A DNA stretch of 64,000 nucleotides from Dermanyssus gallinae (lineage: Eukaryota > Arthropoda > Arachnida > Mesostigmata > Dermanyssidae). Positions within the stretch are counted from its first letter, which is position 1. Every line of letters starts with the position of its first letter. The notes under the pieces are model-generated. The model was not told where the DNA came from. It did no database searches and was given only the letters and a program-made list of their open reading frames with translations. This document shows positions 10,594 through 20,689 of this stretch, one piece after another. The translations under genes were made by a program, and so were the position numbers. The stretch is from positions 41,001-105,000 of the forward strand of contig QVRM01006129.1 of NCBI GenBank assembly GCA_003439945.1, in the 5' to 3' direction.

Positions 10594-12487
10594 TTACGAC
10601 GAGAGCGTCGCTCGCTTAGCGGGGCTGGCGTAGGTAGTGTTTCTGTGGATTGTGCGGCCTCTGCCGATGCTGGTAGTCCGTCGACTGGAGCTGCGTGTTT
10701 TGGCCGGTCTTTTTTCCGCTCGCCCTCGCAACTCCAGTAGATTTGTCCTGTATGCTGGGCATGCCATACTGTCCGCTCGATGACCCGGGACCTCGCACAC
10801 TATGCAGTGGGAGGTCTCGGCCGTGCAAGCCGCGACGGCATGTTCCGGTGATCCGCATCGGCGGCAGAGGCGTGTAGTCACCTTCTGAGCCTTGCAGAAA
10901 GCGGCAGTGTGGCCCGGTCTCTGGCAGTTAAAGCATATTGGGAGGCGCGCCCAGACCTCAGGCTTGCAAGCGCTGCCCGCAATCATGACGCTTTGCTGCG
11001 ACTGGAGCCATTTGGCCTGAGGAGTAGCAACTCTGACCACCGAGTACCAGCGTGTGCCTGCACGTCCCTGACGCGGCTCGCTTGCCGTGATCGGGACTCC
11101 TTCGGGGACAGCAAGAAGCCGTTGCAGCTCCGTCTCGATTCTCTTTGAGTTACAGAGGGGGTTGATGCCCCAGAGAGCCACTTCTCGCAAGGGCCCACCT
11201 GTCCGGCTTTCTGCCTGGTGTGCGGTGGCAGTGCTTATGTCTTGAGCCAGCTGTGCCCCAAGACCCGGCACAATCTCTCGTAGACGTATTATTACGTCAC
11301 CATCACTGTTTTTGACCAGACCGCTGACTGCTGACTCTAGTTGTTTGTTGTCGGCCAAATGTGCCCTGAGAGTCTGCACGGTTTCGGCAAATGTTCGTCC
11401 TTCTCCCACCCTGACTCTGACCGATGTCTGCCCGGTCAGGGCAGGGGGGGGAGAGGAGAGGACCGCCTGCGACCTAGTTGGTGGAGCCGTCGTGGGTTCC
11501 TTGTGACATATTTCGAGAACTCCGCCATGGACGGACTGGGTGACTATTGCTGCCAGAATTCTGTGCATTCTGCGCTGCTCTCTCCACTGCCGGGCCACGT
11601 ACAGAAGTGGAGCTTTCTGGGTAGCCGCACTGGGGGGCTGCAGCATGCGGTCGACGACGGAGCGAAGTACGGATATTGTGGTCTCGTCGTATGTTTTTTC
11701 GGGACCTACGATCCCCACCACCAAGTACTGATCTTCGCCGCCCGCGTTGGAGTCCCCGTTAAGGGACTCCCAGGCTTGGGTAGTGCGCAGCACGGCTCCA
11801 GTGCCGGGAGGCTGCGTGAGCAGCTTTGGCAGGGCAGGAAATTGTATAGATAGTTGCTTTATAATTGCCCCTTAGTTGTCGAGAAGCAGTGATGCTCTCA
11901 GAGGTCGAAGGCAGTCGCTGGAGGGACTCTGCGGGCCAATAAAGCCCCGCCAGGCTGACGAAGTCGGTGGCGGTTGTCGCTGCCGAGATTCGGGAGTTCA
12001 AAAACACCCGGGCTGCCTCGGGGTCAGCCGGGGCGCATCGTAGGCAGATGGCGAGAGGGTCTGAGGACTGAGGAGGCGATCTTGCCAGCATCTCGTCTCT
12101 TTCCCTCCGCATCGCCTCGAGCGAGCTCCGGAGTCCTTCCGCCTCTCCCTCCGCGTCTATCAAGGCATTTTTTAGTTCCGCTCGAAACGTATCAACTGTC
12201 GAGTCGACCTTGCGGAGCGCTAGATCAAGCCTCTCAGAGATCTCCTTAAGTTCGATCTTAGTGTTTTTCACCTTGCAAAGATCGATCACCTTCTTGACGT
12301 ATCCTGCGAGAGTCGCGAACGCCTGGGCATAAGCCGTCTCCGCGTCGGCGCCTCTTTTGGGCTCTCTATCTCTGTCCGGAGAGTTCTCCGCTGGGCGTTT
12401 CCTTTGCATATTGTTTGTATCATCCATTTTAAGCTCGCTCGCGTCCAAGCCGGTCAACGGTGGCGGGTCTTTGCCGCCACTCGCCAT
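10594..12487 (-). pseudogene. R1-like ORF1 (gag-like, three CCHC knuckles)
   Basis: Begins MASGGKDPPPLTGLDASE (12487). A charged region with coiled-coil character runs to about residue 135 (LKNALIDAEGEAEGLRSSLE). Near 11862 the frame shifts by one and continues as LSIQFPALPKLLTQ. The central region VREVALWGINPL-like is followed by CFNCQRPGH...C, CRRCGSPEH...C and CIVCEVPGH...C, the three zinc knuckles typical of R1-clade ORF1 proteins, which bind RNA. It ends in a basic, serine-rich tail at 10594. With the frameshift corrected the protein would be about 630 residues, an ordinary size for this clade. Confidence 0.88.
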
Positions 12488-12510
12488 TCCCCCTTATAGA
12501 GGGGGGGGGG

Positions 12511-12625
12511 GTCGATGAGGAGGAGGGGAGCGATGAGGGGGAGGGAAGCGATGCGGGGGAGGGGAGCGATGCGGGGGAGGGGAGCGATGCGGGGGAGGGG
12601 AGCGATGCGGGGGAGGGAGGAATGT
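12511..12625 (-). repeat. 18-bp tandem array in R1-like 5'UTR
   Basis: About six units of GATGCGGGGGAGGGGAGC (plus strand) with AGCGAT repeating every 18 bp (12529, 12547, 12565, 12583, 12601). It lies directly upstream of the ORF1 start on the minus strand. Position suggests a promoter or length-variable 5'UTR array. Confidence 0.92.
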
Positions 12626-12665
12626 AGTGTCCGATGCTCGTCGCCGATGTGCCTGATGCACGTGC

Positions 12666-12819
12666 GATCAGCGCGCAGTGCACGTGCGATCAACGCGCAG
12701 CGCACGTGTAATCAATGCGCAGTGCACGTTTGATCAACGTGCAGTGCACATTTAATTAACGCGCAGGGTGCGCACAATCAAAGCACAATGCGCGTGCAGT
12801 CAACTTGCAGTGCACGCTA
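12666..12819 (-). repeat. 22-bp tandem array in R1-like 5'UTR
   Basis: Seven units of 22 bp around GATCAACGCGCAGTGCACGT, diverging toward the right. Each unit holds a GTGCAC palindrome or a variant of it. It lies just upstream (on the minus strand) of the 18-bp array. Confidence 0.92.
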
Positions 12820-13171
12820 AACGTATCCGTGCGATACGTGTAGCGCACGTGGCTCGCTTAGCGACGTTAGTTCGACGTCCACGTGGCGATCGTAATCCTT
12901 CCTGGCCGCCCAATAAGGTAAGACTTGCGGCAGGCCTCCCCTCCTGTACGTAGGGAAGGTGCCACTCGCTGTGCCGGCTGGGTCGCGGATCACCGAAAGT
13001 CACTTCAACAGTAGAAGAAACGAACATGTAGGGCACAGCACAACAAAGCACAACACATCGAACAAAACAGACACTTGTGGGAGGCACCAAGCACTCTGCA
13101 AAACCACCAAAGTTCAGTAAACCAACACCGTCGAGAGTGGACGTCCGCTCTCAACGACGGTCAGCACGGAA
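12820..13171 (-). other. R1-like LINE 5' leader
   Basis: About 350 bp between the tandem arrays and the TSD. It marks the element's 5' end by position. I recognise no motif in it. Confidence 0.7.
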
Positions 13172-13187
13172 CTTGCTTGGCTGCCCT
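13172..13187. repeat. TSD of R1-like LINE (right)
   Basis: Identical partner of 8516-8531. Confidence 0.95.
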
Positions 13188-14053
13188 GCACCTTTCATTA
13201 AACCAGGGTCTTCCGCTTCTCTCCTGTGGCGGCAGCATCGCAGACCTCAATAAGCCTACTAGACTGCGTTTATAGGAATCTACCTGGATTACCCCTGGCA
13301 CCGGAAGTACCCCGCTAAGTCCTTGTAAAAGGACGTTGCCGCTAAGCTTTCTCCCTGATCCTTCCCACTTCCCTCGTTCTTGAACACTGCTTCTAATTTT
13401 TACCCGGATACCCATAGGTATATGTTTTCTGAGTCTCGCACCTTCCTGTAAAGGATTGTCGTCCCCTGTAAATTGTATGTCCTTTCTGTCTTTATCGGTT
13501 GCAAATATATCAATAACTGATGTCCCGGAGTGGCATTCATGTGTGCACACATTTGCCCTGTTAACTACCCAACAGCCGATCTCCTCCAGTACGTCTAGCA
13601 AAGCCACCGTTCGTTCCGAGTCAATCCTGTCTAATCTCGCGTTAAAATCCTCTCCTATGACCATCGGAGCCTTCCGCGGTAGCGCTTCTATCCCCAGCAA
13701 GAGGCGCTCGACCATCGTCTCTGTGGACTCTGTTCCCGCCGGTTGTACATAGGTAGCCACTAGTTCTAGTTAGGTGACATGACTGCGATTAGATTTTCTG
13801 CTACTATCCCCACGCTCATTTCTCCCACCGTCGGTCTAACGAAAATCGATACCCCCCCGCTCGGCCTACCCGGACCCTTTTCACACGATGCCAGCGCATG
13901 GTATCCATAGAATCCCCGAATATCAAACTGCTCTCGTGCCCAGGTCTCCGTCAGAATTAGAACGTCTACCCCTTTGTACGCATCGTCCCCGAGCAAATCT
14001 AACACCTCCCTCCCCTCGCAATTCCACATCACTATCTGAATACCTGCATTCAC
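13188..14053 (-). pseudogene. A1 APE-type endonuclease
   Basis: The minus reading gives IQIVMWNCEGREVLDLL, VDVLILTETWAREQFD, GRPSGGVSIFVRP, a break near 13765, MVIGEDFNARLDRIDSER, HSGTSVIDIFATDKD and HIPMGIRVKIR. These are the WNC.G, ETW, GGV and (G)DFNARLD blocks of the family A endonuclease, which nicks target DNA for integration. It then reads toward the linker with FNERCRAAKQ, where the R1-like LINE is inserted. One frameshift is visible. Confidence 0.85.
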
Positions 14054-14364
14054 TACGTCTCCGTTGCTGTATCTGCTGGTTCTCGCACGCGTGCGGCCTG
14101 CTCACTGTTGTCTTCAGAAGTCAGGTCAATTTGGGACGTGATGAAGATGACATTACATGATCTGCGCTTCTGTTCGCCCGTGTAGGTTGGGTGCATCAGC
14201 GTTAATGGTCGTGGATTGTTGCAGCATAGGTGAGGGAACGGGGCGCCCATCAGTCCTCCCAGAATGCTCGGAATAGCTTCCTGAATGGCCTTTGCCACCG
14301 TCTGCACGATGATATCCGTAAACCTCGGCATAATTGTCGCACATACACAATATATCGTCGCTCA
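14053..14364 (-). pseudogene. A1 ORF1 C-terminal remnant
   Basis: FTDIIVQTVAKAIQEAIPS and the rest up to the stop at 14053 resemble the C-terminal helical region of A2 ORF1 (VPCIIKAVQTAVTSVFEKL). The zinc-knuckle part is lost by 5' truncation at about 14364. Confidence 0.6.
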
Positions 14365-14375
14365 AACACCCCTAA
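14365..14375. repeat. Probable TSD of A1 (right)
   Basis: AACACCCCTAA, partner of 4634-4643 with a one-base length difference. Confidence 0.55.
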
Positions 14376-15870
14376 TGCCCGTCACTACTGTTGGGACTAT
14401 GACAAAGGCGACTACGAAAGGATGATTTTTAATCTGATGACAACCGACTGAAACTCCTTTTTGTGTCGTGCTCTAACGTAGATGAAATGTGCAACAAATT
14501 TGTGAATTATATGTTCTTCCTGCTTGAGATTTTTGTACCAATCAAGATCATCGATTCCGCTGGAAAGTTAAACAGTGACATTCTGCGGGTAACCCGCCTA
14601 CTGAATAGCGCAACTCTGGAGAACGGTGCTGCTCTACAAAAGAAGCTAAAACGAATGCTTCATAGGCAACGGATCATGGAAGAGTGTGGTGTTGCCCAGT
14701 CGACAACTCTTACCGCCATCCACAAGTACGTGCAGAAGCGTATGAGAACTAAGGATAGCCTAGCCACTATCAAGCGACCCGATGGCTCCTACGCAACGGA
14801 CAACTTTGAAAAATCTGAAATTCTTAAAAATGTGTTTGCTGCAACGTACCCTTCACACGATGAATTGAAGGAGCGGAACTCCCACTCTGCTCTCCCCGTG
14901 CCAACGCTTGACAATTTGATTGTTGTGAATGACGCTGACTCATCGCCTGAAAACCTTGCTAAGCATCTTCACGGGCTAGCCAACAAACTCAGTGCTGCCC
15001 CTGAGGGAATCCCTGCATTCGTATATAACGTTGGGTTGCCCTCAGGGCACTGTACTAGGTCTACTAATGTACATACTGTATACCGACTCCTTGAAATATA
15101 TAGTGCTCCAGCCAGTGCAAACAAAAATATATGCTGACGATGTATATAGCTGTGTATATAAAAATGTGTATATAAAAATGTATATAGCTGTAGATAATGA
15201 TAAGAATGCCGGACTTCTTCAAAATACACTTGATGCTTTCATAGAGTGGTGTAAGAGGCTTGATCTTAAGCTATCTGTAAATAAGTGTGCCGTTTTACAC
15301 TTTGGCCACAATAACCCTGCAGACAGATACACGTTGGGCTCGGAGGTGCTAATGGCTAAGACGTCTATTAAATATTTAGGCATATTGACAAACTGTACTT
15401 TTAGCTATACTCCCCACGTTTTAGAAATGGCAGCCCTGGCCACACGGAGGCTGAACTGGATATTTCGTTGTATTGTGTTAAAAAAACCCTCTCTGTACAT
15501 AAGGTTGTATAAGCAATATGTTCTGCCGGTCCTACTGTATGCCCTCGCCGGTGTGGAATCTAGGCTATTTCCGTGACAACAACACGCTTACTAAACTTCA
15601 CAATAAATTTTTCAGGCGTGTTGCGTCTCGCTGCAATATTAATGAGAATGACGTAAAATGTGAAGATATTGCATCCATGTTAGAAAGAATTGACAAATCC
15701 ACATTTACTTGGATATGTAAGCAACCTAAGAGAGCGGCGAAGTTCTTCAATATTGCCACAACAGGGACTCGCGCCGGGCTCAATATCCAGTCAAGAACTG
15801 TTGCAAAGAAAACGATTGTTAACAGGATGTTTGCATGGCGTCTAGCTTGTAGGTATAACCATTCTTAACC
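14376..15870 (+). pseudogene. B1 reverse transcriptase remnant
   Basis: The CR1-like reading resumes right after A1: WDYDKGDYERMIFNLMTTD, a TGA where B2 has tryptophan (IDW), then FVNYMFFLLEIFVPIK. RT block 1 (SAAPEGIPAFVY) is followed directly by LGCPQGTVLG (about 15015-15060), so blocks 2 and 3 are deleted. YADD is present (KIYADDVYSCVY), with a small internal duplication after it. The C-terminal part ends RMFAWRLACRYN, matching NNIFAWRIARMYQ of B2. Frame changes occur near 15030 and 15560. Confidence 0.8.
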
Positions 15871-15965
15871 TTCCTCGTAAGTCGCCGGCTTTAGCAGGGT
15901 TGTGTTCTTGTAATGGAGCACTTATCTGTGGTTGTAATAAAGCCTCCCTGCTAAAGGGTGTGTGA

Positions 15966-16040
15966 ATATATATTGGGCAGCCATATCGTGTTTTTAAACC
16001 ACTATATATTTCAATTGACTACCTACATACCTACAATATA
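15966..16040 (+). repeat. Element X, left arm (inner part)
   Basis: TTGGGCAGCCATATCG and the following sequence to about 16040 are the reverse complement of 16515-16582. Confidence 0.75.
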
Positions 16041-16514
16041 CTCAATTGGGGAGGTGGCACGAACTTCTCGTTGATTGTAAGTCAATCTAATGTGGCTCGC
16101 GAGGCCCGCGCCATATTTACATACTCGCCCGCAAGTCTGGCAGCTGAGTCTTCCGGCGGTGTTGTTGCCGTCACGTGATGCCATCGTTGTCTTGGTCCAC
16201 AGCGGTGGTAAAATGTCTTGTAAAAGTTTCGTACGTGAACGATGGCGCGATTTTACGCAGATGTTGTTGTTGAAATCGCTAAAATGAAACGGTATTTAGA
16301 TCATCATTCTGTTTGTCTTTACCCAGGGAGCACTATGTCATATCTTGTCACGTACTGTATTTATGCAAAATAGCGTCAACAGTCGGAAGTTAAAATTGCA
16401 CATTAATATGTACAATGTGTCGGTTTAAGATATTTGTGGTAGTTAGATGGAAGACTAGCATCAGACAGATAATTGCTGTCTCTTCGATTCAGTGGAATTA
16501 AAGCATCTATCACA
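16041..16514. other. Element X loop region, no recognised gene
   Basis: About 475 bp between the inverted arms. A 65-codon ORF (16090-16287) contains a second possible start, MSCKSFVRERWRDF, but I do not recognise the product. It does not resemble a transposase. Confidence 0.5.
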
Positions 16515-16885
16515 AGTATATAGTAGGTATGCAGGTAATCAATTAATATATAGTGGTTTAAAAAACTCGATATGGCTGCCTAATATATCGTTGCTTATTG
16601 TATTCTCTACGCTGTGTTTGATTTCAAAACTAAGCGTATCTATACAACACTGCACTGTCTGGATTTTGTAGCCAGTACACTATACCTATATAGAAGATTA
16701 GTCACTATACCTATATAGCATACACTACACCTATATAGAAGTTAGATTAGTGAAATATAATTAGGGCCGCTATATTTCACTAAAACAACTATATAGGTAG
16801 ACCCACGGTCACACTGGTAGTCACGATGGTTTGTGACAAAACTCGCGTTAAAAAGACAGATATAACTTGCGATCTAGGCAATTTA
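16515..16885 (-). repeat. Element X, right inverted arm
   Basis: Complementary to the left arm. It carries a local triplication of ACTATACCTATATAG (about 16676-16740) that the left arm shows only once. Confidence 0.78.
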
Positions 16886-16916
16886 AGCGGGAGCTCGCAC
16901 CGTCCGGCTCAACAGC

Positions 16917-16935
16917 AATATATATATATATGAGC

Positions 16936-16975
<40 letters not shown>

Positions 16976-17240
16976 AGGAGGAGGATTAAATGCAGTTACG
17001 CACTACCGCTACGAGTTGGGAAAATCCATGTCCATCTCGAGCTGTGTGGGACTCGACCCCAGCGGATGGACGTTACCCCGCTGAGACCCATACCCACTAA
17101 ACGCACCTCCTCCCTTAAGCTTCACTCTCTGATGGCCCTGACCTCAAATGCTATGAGCCATCAGGAGAAGTGGCGAGTGCCCTATCGGATCCTTTGGCCG
17201 GGGTCGCTCACGGTTTATATATCACGTGATATATATATAT
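16917..17240 (-). mobile_element. R1-clade LINE 3'UTR fragment, copy 2, in (TA)n
   Basis: Repeats 28-310 at an offset of 16,920 bp with about one substitution outside the T tract. The junctions are the same too: TGAGCATAT before it and CGGTTTATATATCACGTG after it. Here (TA)n runs straight into TATACCTGCAATATTCAAC at 17245, whereas in copy 1 the 1.16-kb foldback element lies in between. Confidence 0.75.
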
Positions 17241-17287
17241 ATATATATACCTGCAATATTCAACTTTTTTTTAAACGTTTTTTTTAG

Positions 17288-17329
<42 letters not shown>

Positions 17330-17519
17330 CTTCTTATCTGCAATATAATACCTACATAATATGTTTTTATTTTTTTTAGTTTTTATATTTTTTTTGTGTT
17401 TTTTTTTAATATATATTTAATATATAATATATATTTATCATTTTATTTATTATTATATATTGGCTTCTTATCTGCAATATAATATGTTTTTAGTTTTTTA
17501 TATTTTTTGTGTTTTTTTT

Positions 17520-17588
<69 letters not shown>

Positions 17589-17618
17589 ATACCTACTTAA
17601 TATGTTTTTAGTTTTTTT

Positions 17619-17667
<49 letters not shown>

Positions 17668-17734
17668 TTTTTATCTGCAATATAATACCTACATATGTTT
17701 TAAAGTTTTAAGTAATATATATATATATATTTTT

Positions 17735-17889
17735 TTTATTCGTCCTTACAGTGCACACGACCACGGCGTTGCGCGTGACGTGGCCAAGCCAGCTACCCTT
17801 CATACGTACGATAGAAGAGGCAGCACGAACTTTACCTTTGCACATCACCTTCGTACGAGGCTGACGGCGGTATGCGTCCGCGATGGGAC

Positions 17890-17893
<4 letters not shown>
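17735..17893. other. Unique island between (TA)n tracts
   Basis: About 160 bp of GC-balanced sequence inserted in the satellite. It contains no ORF of note. It may be a short TE fragment, but I cannot assign it. Confidence 0.4.
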
Positions 17894-17951
<58 letters not shown>

Positions 17952-18007
17952 TATATTGACTTCTTACCTAAAGTTTTTTTAGTTTTTATGTTTTTTTATT
18001 TTTCAAA

Positions 18008-18048
<41 letters not shown>

Positions 18049-18362
18049 TTCGGACTTCTTATCTGCAATATAATACCTACATATATTTTTAAAGTGTTAA
18101 TAAGTAATATATATATAGATATGAATAAGATTAATTTATATAATTATATATTGACCTTCTTACCTAAAAAGTTTTTTTTTAGTTTTCAAATTTTTTGTTT
18201 TTTTTAAATATATATATATATATAGATATATAATTTTTGTAAAGGTTATTGTATTTATGGTTATTATATGATATATATATATGATATTTAGATTATATAG
18301 TATATATATATATATTATATATATTATATATATATATAGATATATATATATATATATATATA

Positions 18363-18862
18363 TGCATCCTCACGGGCTTGTGCGGAGGCGGCAGGCGCAA
18401 TGGGGACCTTACCTCGAGCGAGGCAAATGCGGTTGGACGCAACTACCGACCCTAGCCCTTCTTGTCGTGCGGCGCATCGAAGCTGTATGCAGCCCATCTT
18501 GCGGAGACCAACAAGCTAAGAAATACTCATCAATTGGGTATCCCCACGAATTCTGGCCTCTCGCGTTTGAGACCTTGGGTGTCCTGGTGTTCGGACCAGA
18601 CAGCTAATTCACAAAGTCGGCAATATGTTAAATAGTCAACCGGTGATAGCAGATCGTCGTCCTTCTTTAAACGTCTGGATCTTGACGTACAACGTGGAAA
18701 CGCGGCATCCGTTCGTGGCACTCTTCTGAAGTGGTCTCGGCCTAGCCTAGACGAAGCGGACACGTGATTGTCACAATGCACACCCGCTAGGCCCATTGGC
18801 ATAGCTAACTTCCATAATATGGTGCCCCACATGCATATGTAATATACGAAAAAATAAACAGT

Positions 18863-18865
<3 letters not shown>
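18363..18865 (+). pseudogene. Family E (R2-like) LINE 3' end in (TA)n
   Basis: The plus-strand readings contain KYSSIGYPHEFWPLAFETLG (about 18519-18580) and, in another frame, FKRLDLDVQRGNAASVRG (about 18666-18720). These align with LSPFAFETLGG and [18 protein letters not shown] of the better preserved E copy at 59879-60735. The fragment ends AAAAAATAAACAGTTG and passes into (TA)n; (TA)n also lies directly upstream. It is frameshifted and 5'-truncated. Confidence 0.7.
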
Positions 18866-18926
<61 letters not shown>

Positions 18927-18984
18927 GATATATATATTGACTTCTTATCTGCAATTATAATACCTACATATTTTTAAAGTTTTA

Positions 18985-19025
<41 letters not shown>

Positions 19026-19512
19026 GATATTTATATAATTATATATTGACTCTTACCTAAAGTGTTTTTTTTAGTTTTTATGTTTTTTATTTTTTTTTTT
19101 AATATATACCTAGTTTCTCAGTTTTTATATTTTTTTGGGTTTTTTTTTTTAATATATGTATATATATATTTATATAAGTATTTATTATTTTATTATCATT
19201 ATATATTGCTTCTTTATCTGCAATCATAATACCTACATAATATGTTTTTAGTTTTTTTTTGTTTTTAATTGTTTGTGTTTTTTTTTTAATTATGTATATA
19301 TGAGATAATATATATATATTTATATTATTTATGAATATAGATAGATATATATATAGAATAGATAATTAATATAATATCTGCAATATAATACTACATATTT
19401 TTAAGTTTTAAGTATAAATATATAGATATATATATATATATATATATATATTATTATATTTATATTATATATTGACTTTTTACCTAAAGTTTTTTTTAGT
19501 TTTTGTTTTTTA

Positions 19513-19588
<76 letters not shown>

Positions 19589-19640
19589 CTTCTTACCCGC
19601 AATATAATACCTGCATGATAATATATATATAGATATGAAA

Positions 19641-20046
19641 CAGCTTGGTTGCTTTTGATGCTTATCTGAATCTGAAGCGGTTTCGGTCGTCATCGCAGAT
19701 GTCAACGTGCACGAGACTGCATAAGTGCGCGCTTACTATGCTCGTGATTGTTGCTGAACAAGGCGACAGACGAATTCTAAAATCAAGTGAGGCAACGTGG
19801 ACAAAATTAAAATACGCAGAGCTGCCTACAGTTATGGCTAGATGAATGTGTTATGTATACCCAGATACCTAATGACACATCTTCTTGGAGCGGCACTATA
19901 AGCGGACATGTTGAAATATTTAGGGTTGCCCCAATAGTCCTTGTAGCAGCATGGCTGTTAACTCTCAGCGTTATTGTTTATCATCTATTCTTATCGGTAT
20001 CTCTGAATCTAACCGCTGCCACAATTTACAGAACACGGTAAGAATA
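19641..20046 (+). other. Unassigned island with a membrane-type ORF
   Basis: Two short ORFs are open: 19645-19845, and 19853-20041, which encodes a hydrophobic stretch (VAPIVLVAAWLLTLSVIVYH). The second ends at AACACGGTAAGAAT, which looks like a 5' splice site. It could be a captured exon or the 5' part of the degenerate RT element that follows. I do not recognise a product. Confidence 0.3.
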
Positions 20047-20532
20047 ATAAAAGCAGCCGAACAATGTTTATAGTTGCTAAGGGGGTCAGGCAAGGCTGTC
20101 CGTTGTCATCTGCGATTTTTATGAGAGAATAGCGCAAAGGATTAATAGAACGGGTTTAGGATGGCAGATAGAAGAAAAAGTGTATATATCAAGACACGCG
20201 TGCTGCTGTTTGCTGACGATATGGTAGTGTTAGAGCGGGGTACTAGCGAAGTTTAACAAATGTTGAATGCATGTGGGGAAGCAGCGGAGAAACTGAGCAT
20301 GGCGTTTAATAAAAAAACGCAGTTTTAGTATTTAATGGGACTAAAGGGGCAACAAAACTTGTAATACGGGAACAATAATTTGATTTAGAAAGTCAGTAAG
20401 TATCTTGGGGTGACAATGACTACAAAGGATAATTATTTAGAGGAAGAAGAGATAATAAGGAGGAAGGAGGCTGAAAGAGAAAGAAATGCAGCAAGGTGTA
20501 AAAGCGTCTGGGGTTTATTAAATATATATAGT
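20047..20532 (+). pseudogene. Degenerate RT element F, left half
   Basis: FIVAKGVRQGCPLSSAIFM (about 20066) is RT block 4. LLFADDMVVLERGTS (about 20207-20250) is the catalytic block with FADD. A helical charged stretch follows (EEEEIIRRKEAERERNAARC), which could be the start of the region after the palm. Stops and frameshifts break it in at least three places. The sequence is then interrupted by B2 and continues at 24263. Confidence 0.7.
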
Positions 20533-20689
20533 GTCTCTGTTTGTAAACATCGACCACCACCAGCTGGCGGCTTTCTCGACCCGCGTTCCATACAGCGTAG
20601 TACATATGACCAACCCGGGTACCAAACGAGCAATGAATGACTCTGAACGTACGACGGGCGCATCTGGGTCATACGCAACAGTGCCACGA

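Larger units (their letters stand above)
8532..13171 (-). mobile_element. R1-like LINE with 16-bp TSD, internally deleted
   Basis: Minus-strand element of 4.64 kb bounded by a perfect 16-bp TSD. Reading minus: 5'UTR with two tandem repeat arrays (13171-12488), ORF1 with CCHC knuckles (12487-10594), ORF2 with endonuclease and the first half of RT (10528-8699), a deletion junction near 8699, 3'UTR (about 8695-8542) and an A tail (T run 8531-8541 on plus). The RT catalytic YADD block and C-terminal part are missing although both element ends are present. This is an internal deletion, not the usual 5' truncation. It could have moved only with help from a complete relative. Confidence 0.92.
4644..14364 (-). 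mobile_element. Family A LINE A1 (minus), split twice
   Basis: Reading minus: ORF1 C-terminus (14331-14053), APE endonuclease (14053-13188), linker (8515-8179) and RT with C-terminal zinc finger (6262-4694). Two nested insertions separate these parts: the R1-like LINE (8532-13171) and A4 (6263-8163). With both removed and one TSD copy restored, A1 is about 3.1 kb and truncated within ORF1. It inserted into B1 between endonuclease and RT. Several frameshifts make it non-coding as a whole. Confidence 0.85.
3755..15965 (+). mobile_element. CR1/L2-like LINE B1, interrupted
   Basis: This plus-strand LINE comprises an ORF1 tail (3772-3870), APE endonuclease (3917-4643) and RT (about 14376-15870), followed by AATAAA near 15938. 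It is interrupted between endonuclease and RT by A1. It inserted into the left arm of element X, and a short ATATAT(T) is present at both junctions (3748-3754 and 15966-15972) as a possible TSD. The same family recurs as B2 (20533-24254): the ORF1 tails share the pattern MFDQ.IWN.GA.IKVF.GR. It is degenerate and non-functional. Confidence 0.8.
3296..16885. mobile_element. Foldback element X, split by nested LINEs
   Basis: The left part (3296-3752) and 15966-16040 join into one arm that is inverted at 16515-16885. Three stretches show it. AAATTGCCTAGATCGCAAG (3294) pairs with the complement of 16861-16885. CTACCTATATAGTTGT (about 3564) pairs with the region near 16790. The sequence before the break, ending AAGCAACGATATA (3752), and after it, TATTGGGCAGCCATATCG (15971), together equal the complement of 16560-16600 without a gap. 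Removing the CR1-like LINE B1 leaves an element of about 1.4 kb with arms of 370-530 bp and a loop of about 475 bp (16041-16514). I cannot define its exact termini because (TA)n borders both sides. Confidence 0.75.
17241..19640. repeat. (TA)n-linked satellite array
   Basis: The motif TTGGCTTCTTATCTGCAATATAATACCTACATA (variants TTGACTTCTTACCTAAAG) recurs at least twelve times, for example at 17325, 17459, 17664, 17955, 18050, 18140, 18937, 19030, 19205, 19378, 19467 and 19585. Copies are separated by T-rich stretches containing GTTTTTAGTTTTT and by (TA)n of variable length. Spacing is irregular, so it is a decayed or slippage-prone array. Two non-satellite islands are embedded in it (17735-17893 and 18363-18865). 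Confidence 0.88.

Noticed and set aside
3296..16885. Reading the 13.6-kb inverted-repeat unit as a giant Polinton/Maverick-type transposon
   Set aside because: No integrase, protein-primed polymerase, ATPase or capsid gene is present; the interior is fully explained by nested LINEs.
18363..18480. Possible snRNA similarity
   Set aside because: I compared it from memory with U1 and U2 and found no consistent match; it is better explained as E-family sequence.
18530..18832. 100-codon minus-strand ORF
   Set aside because: The plus strand of this segment aligns with the E-family C-terminus, so the minus ORF is a shadow.
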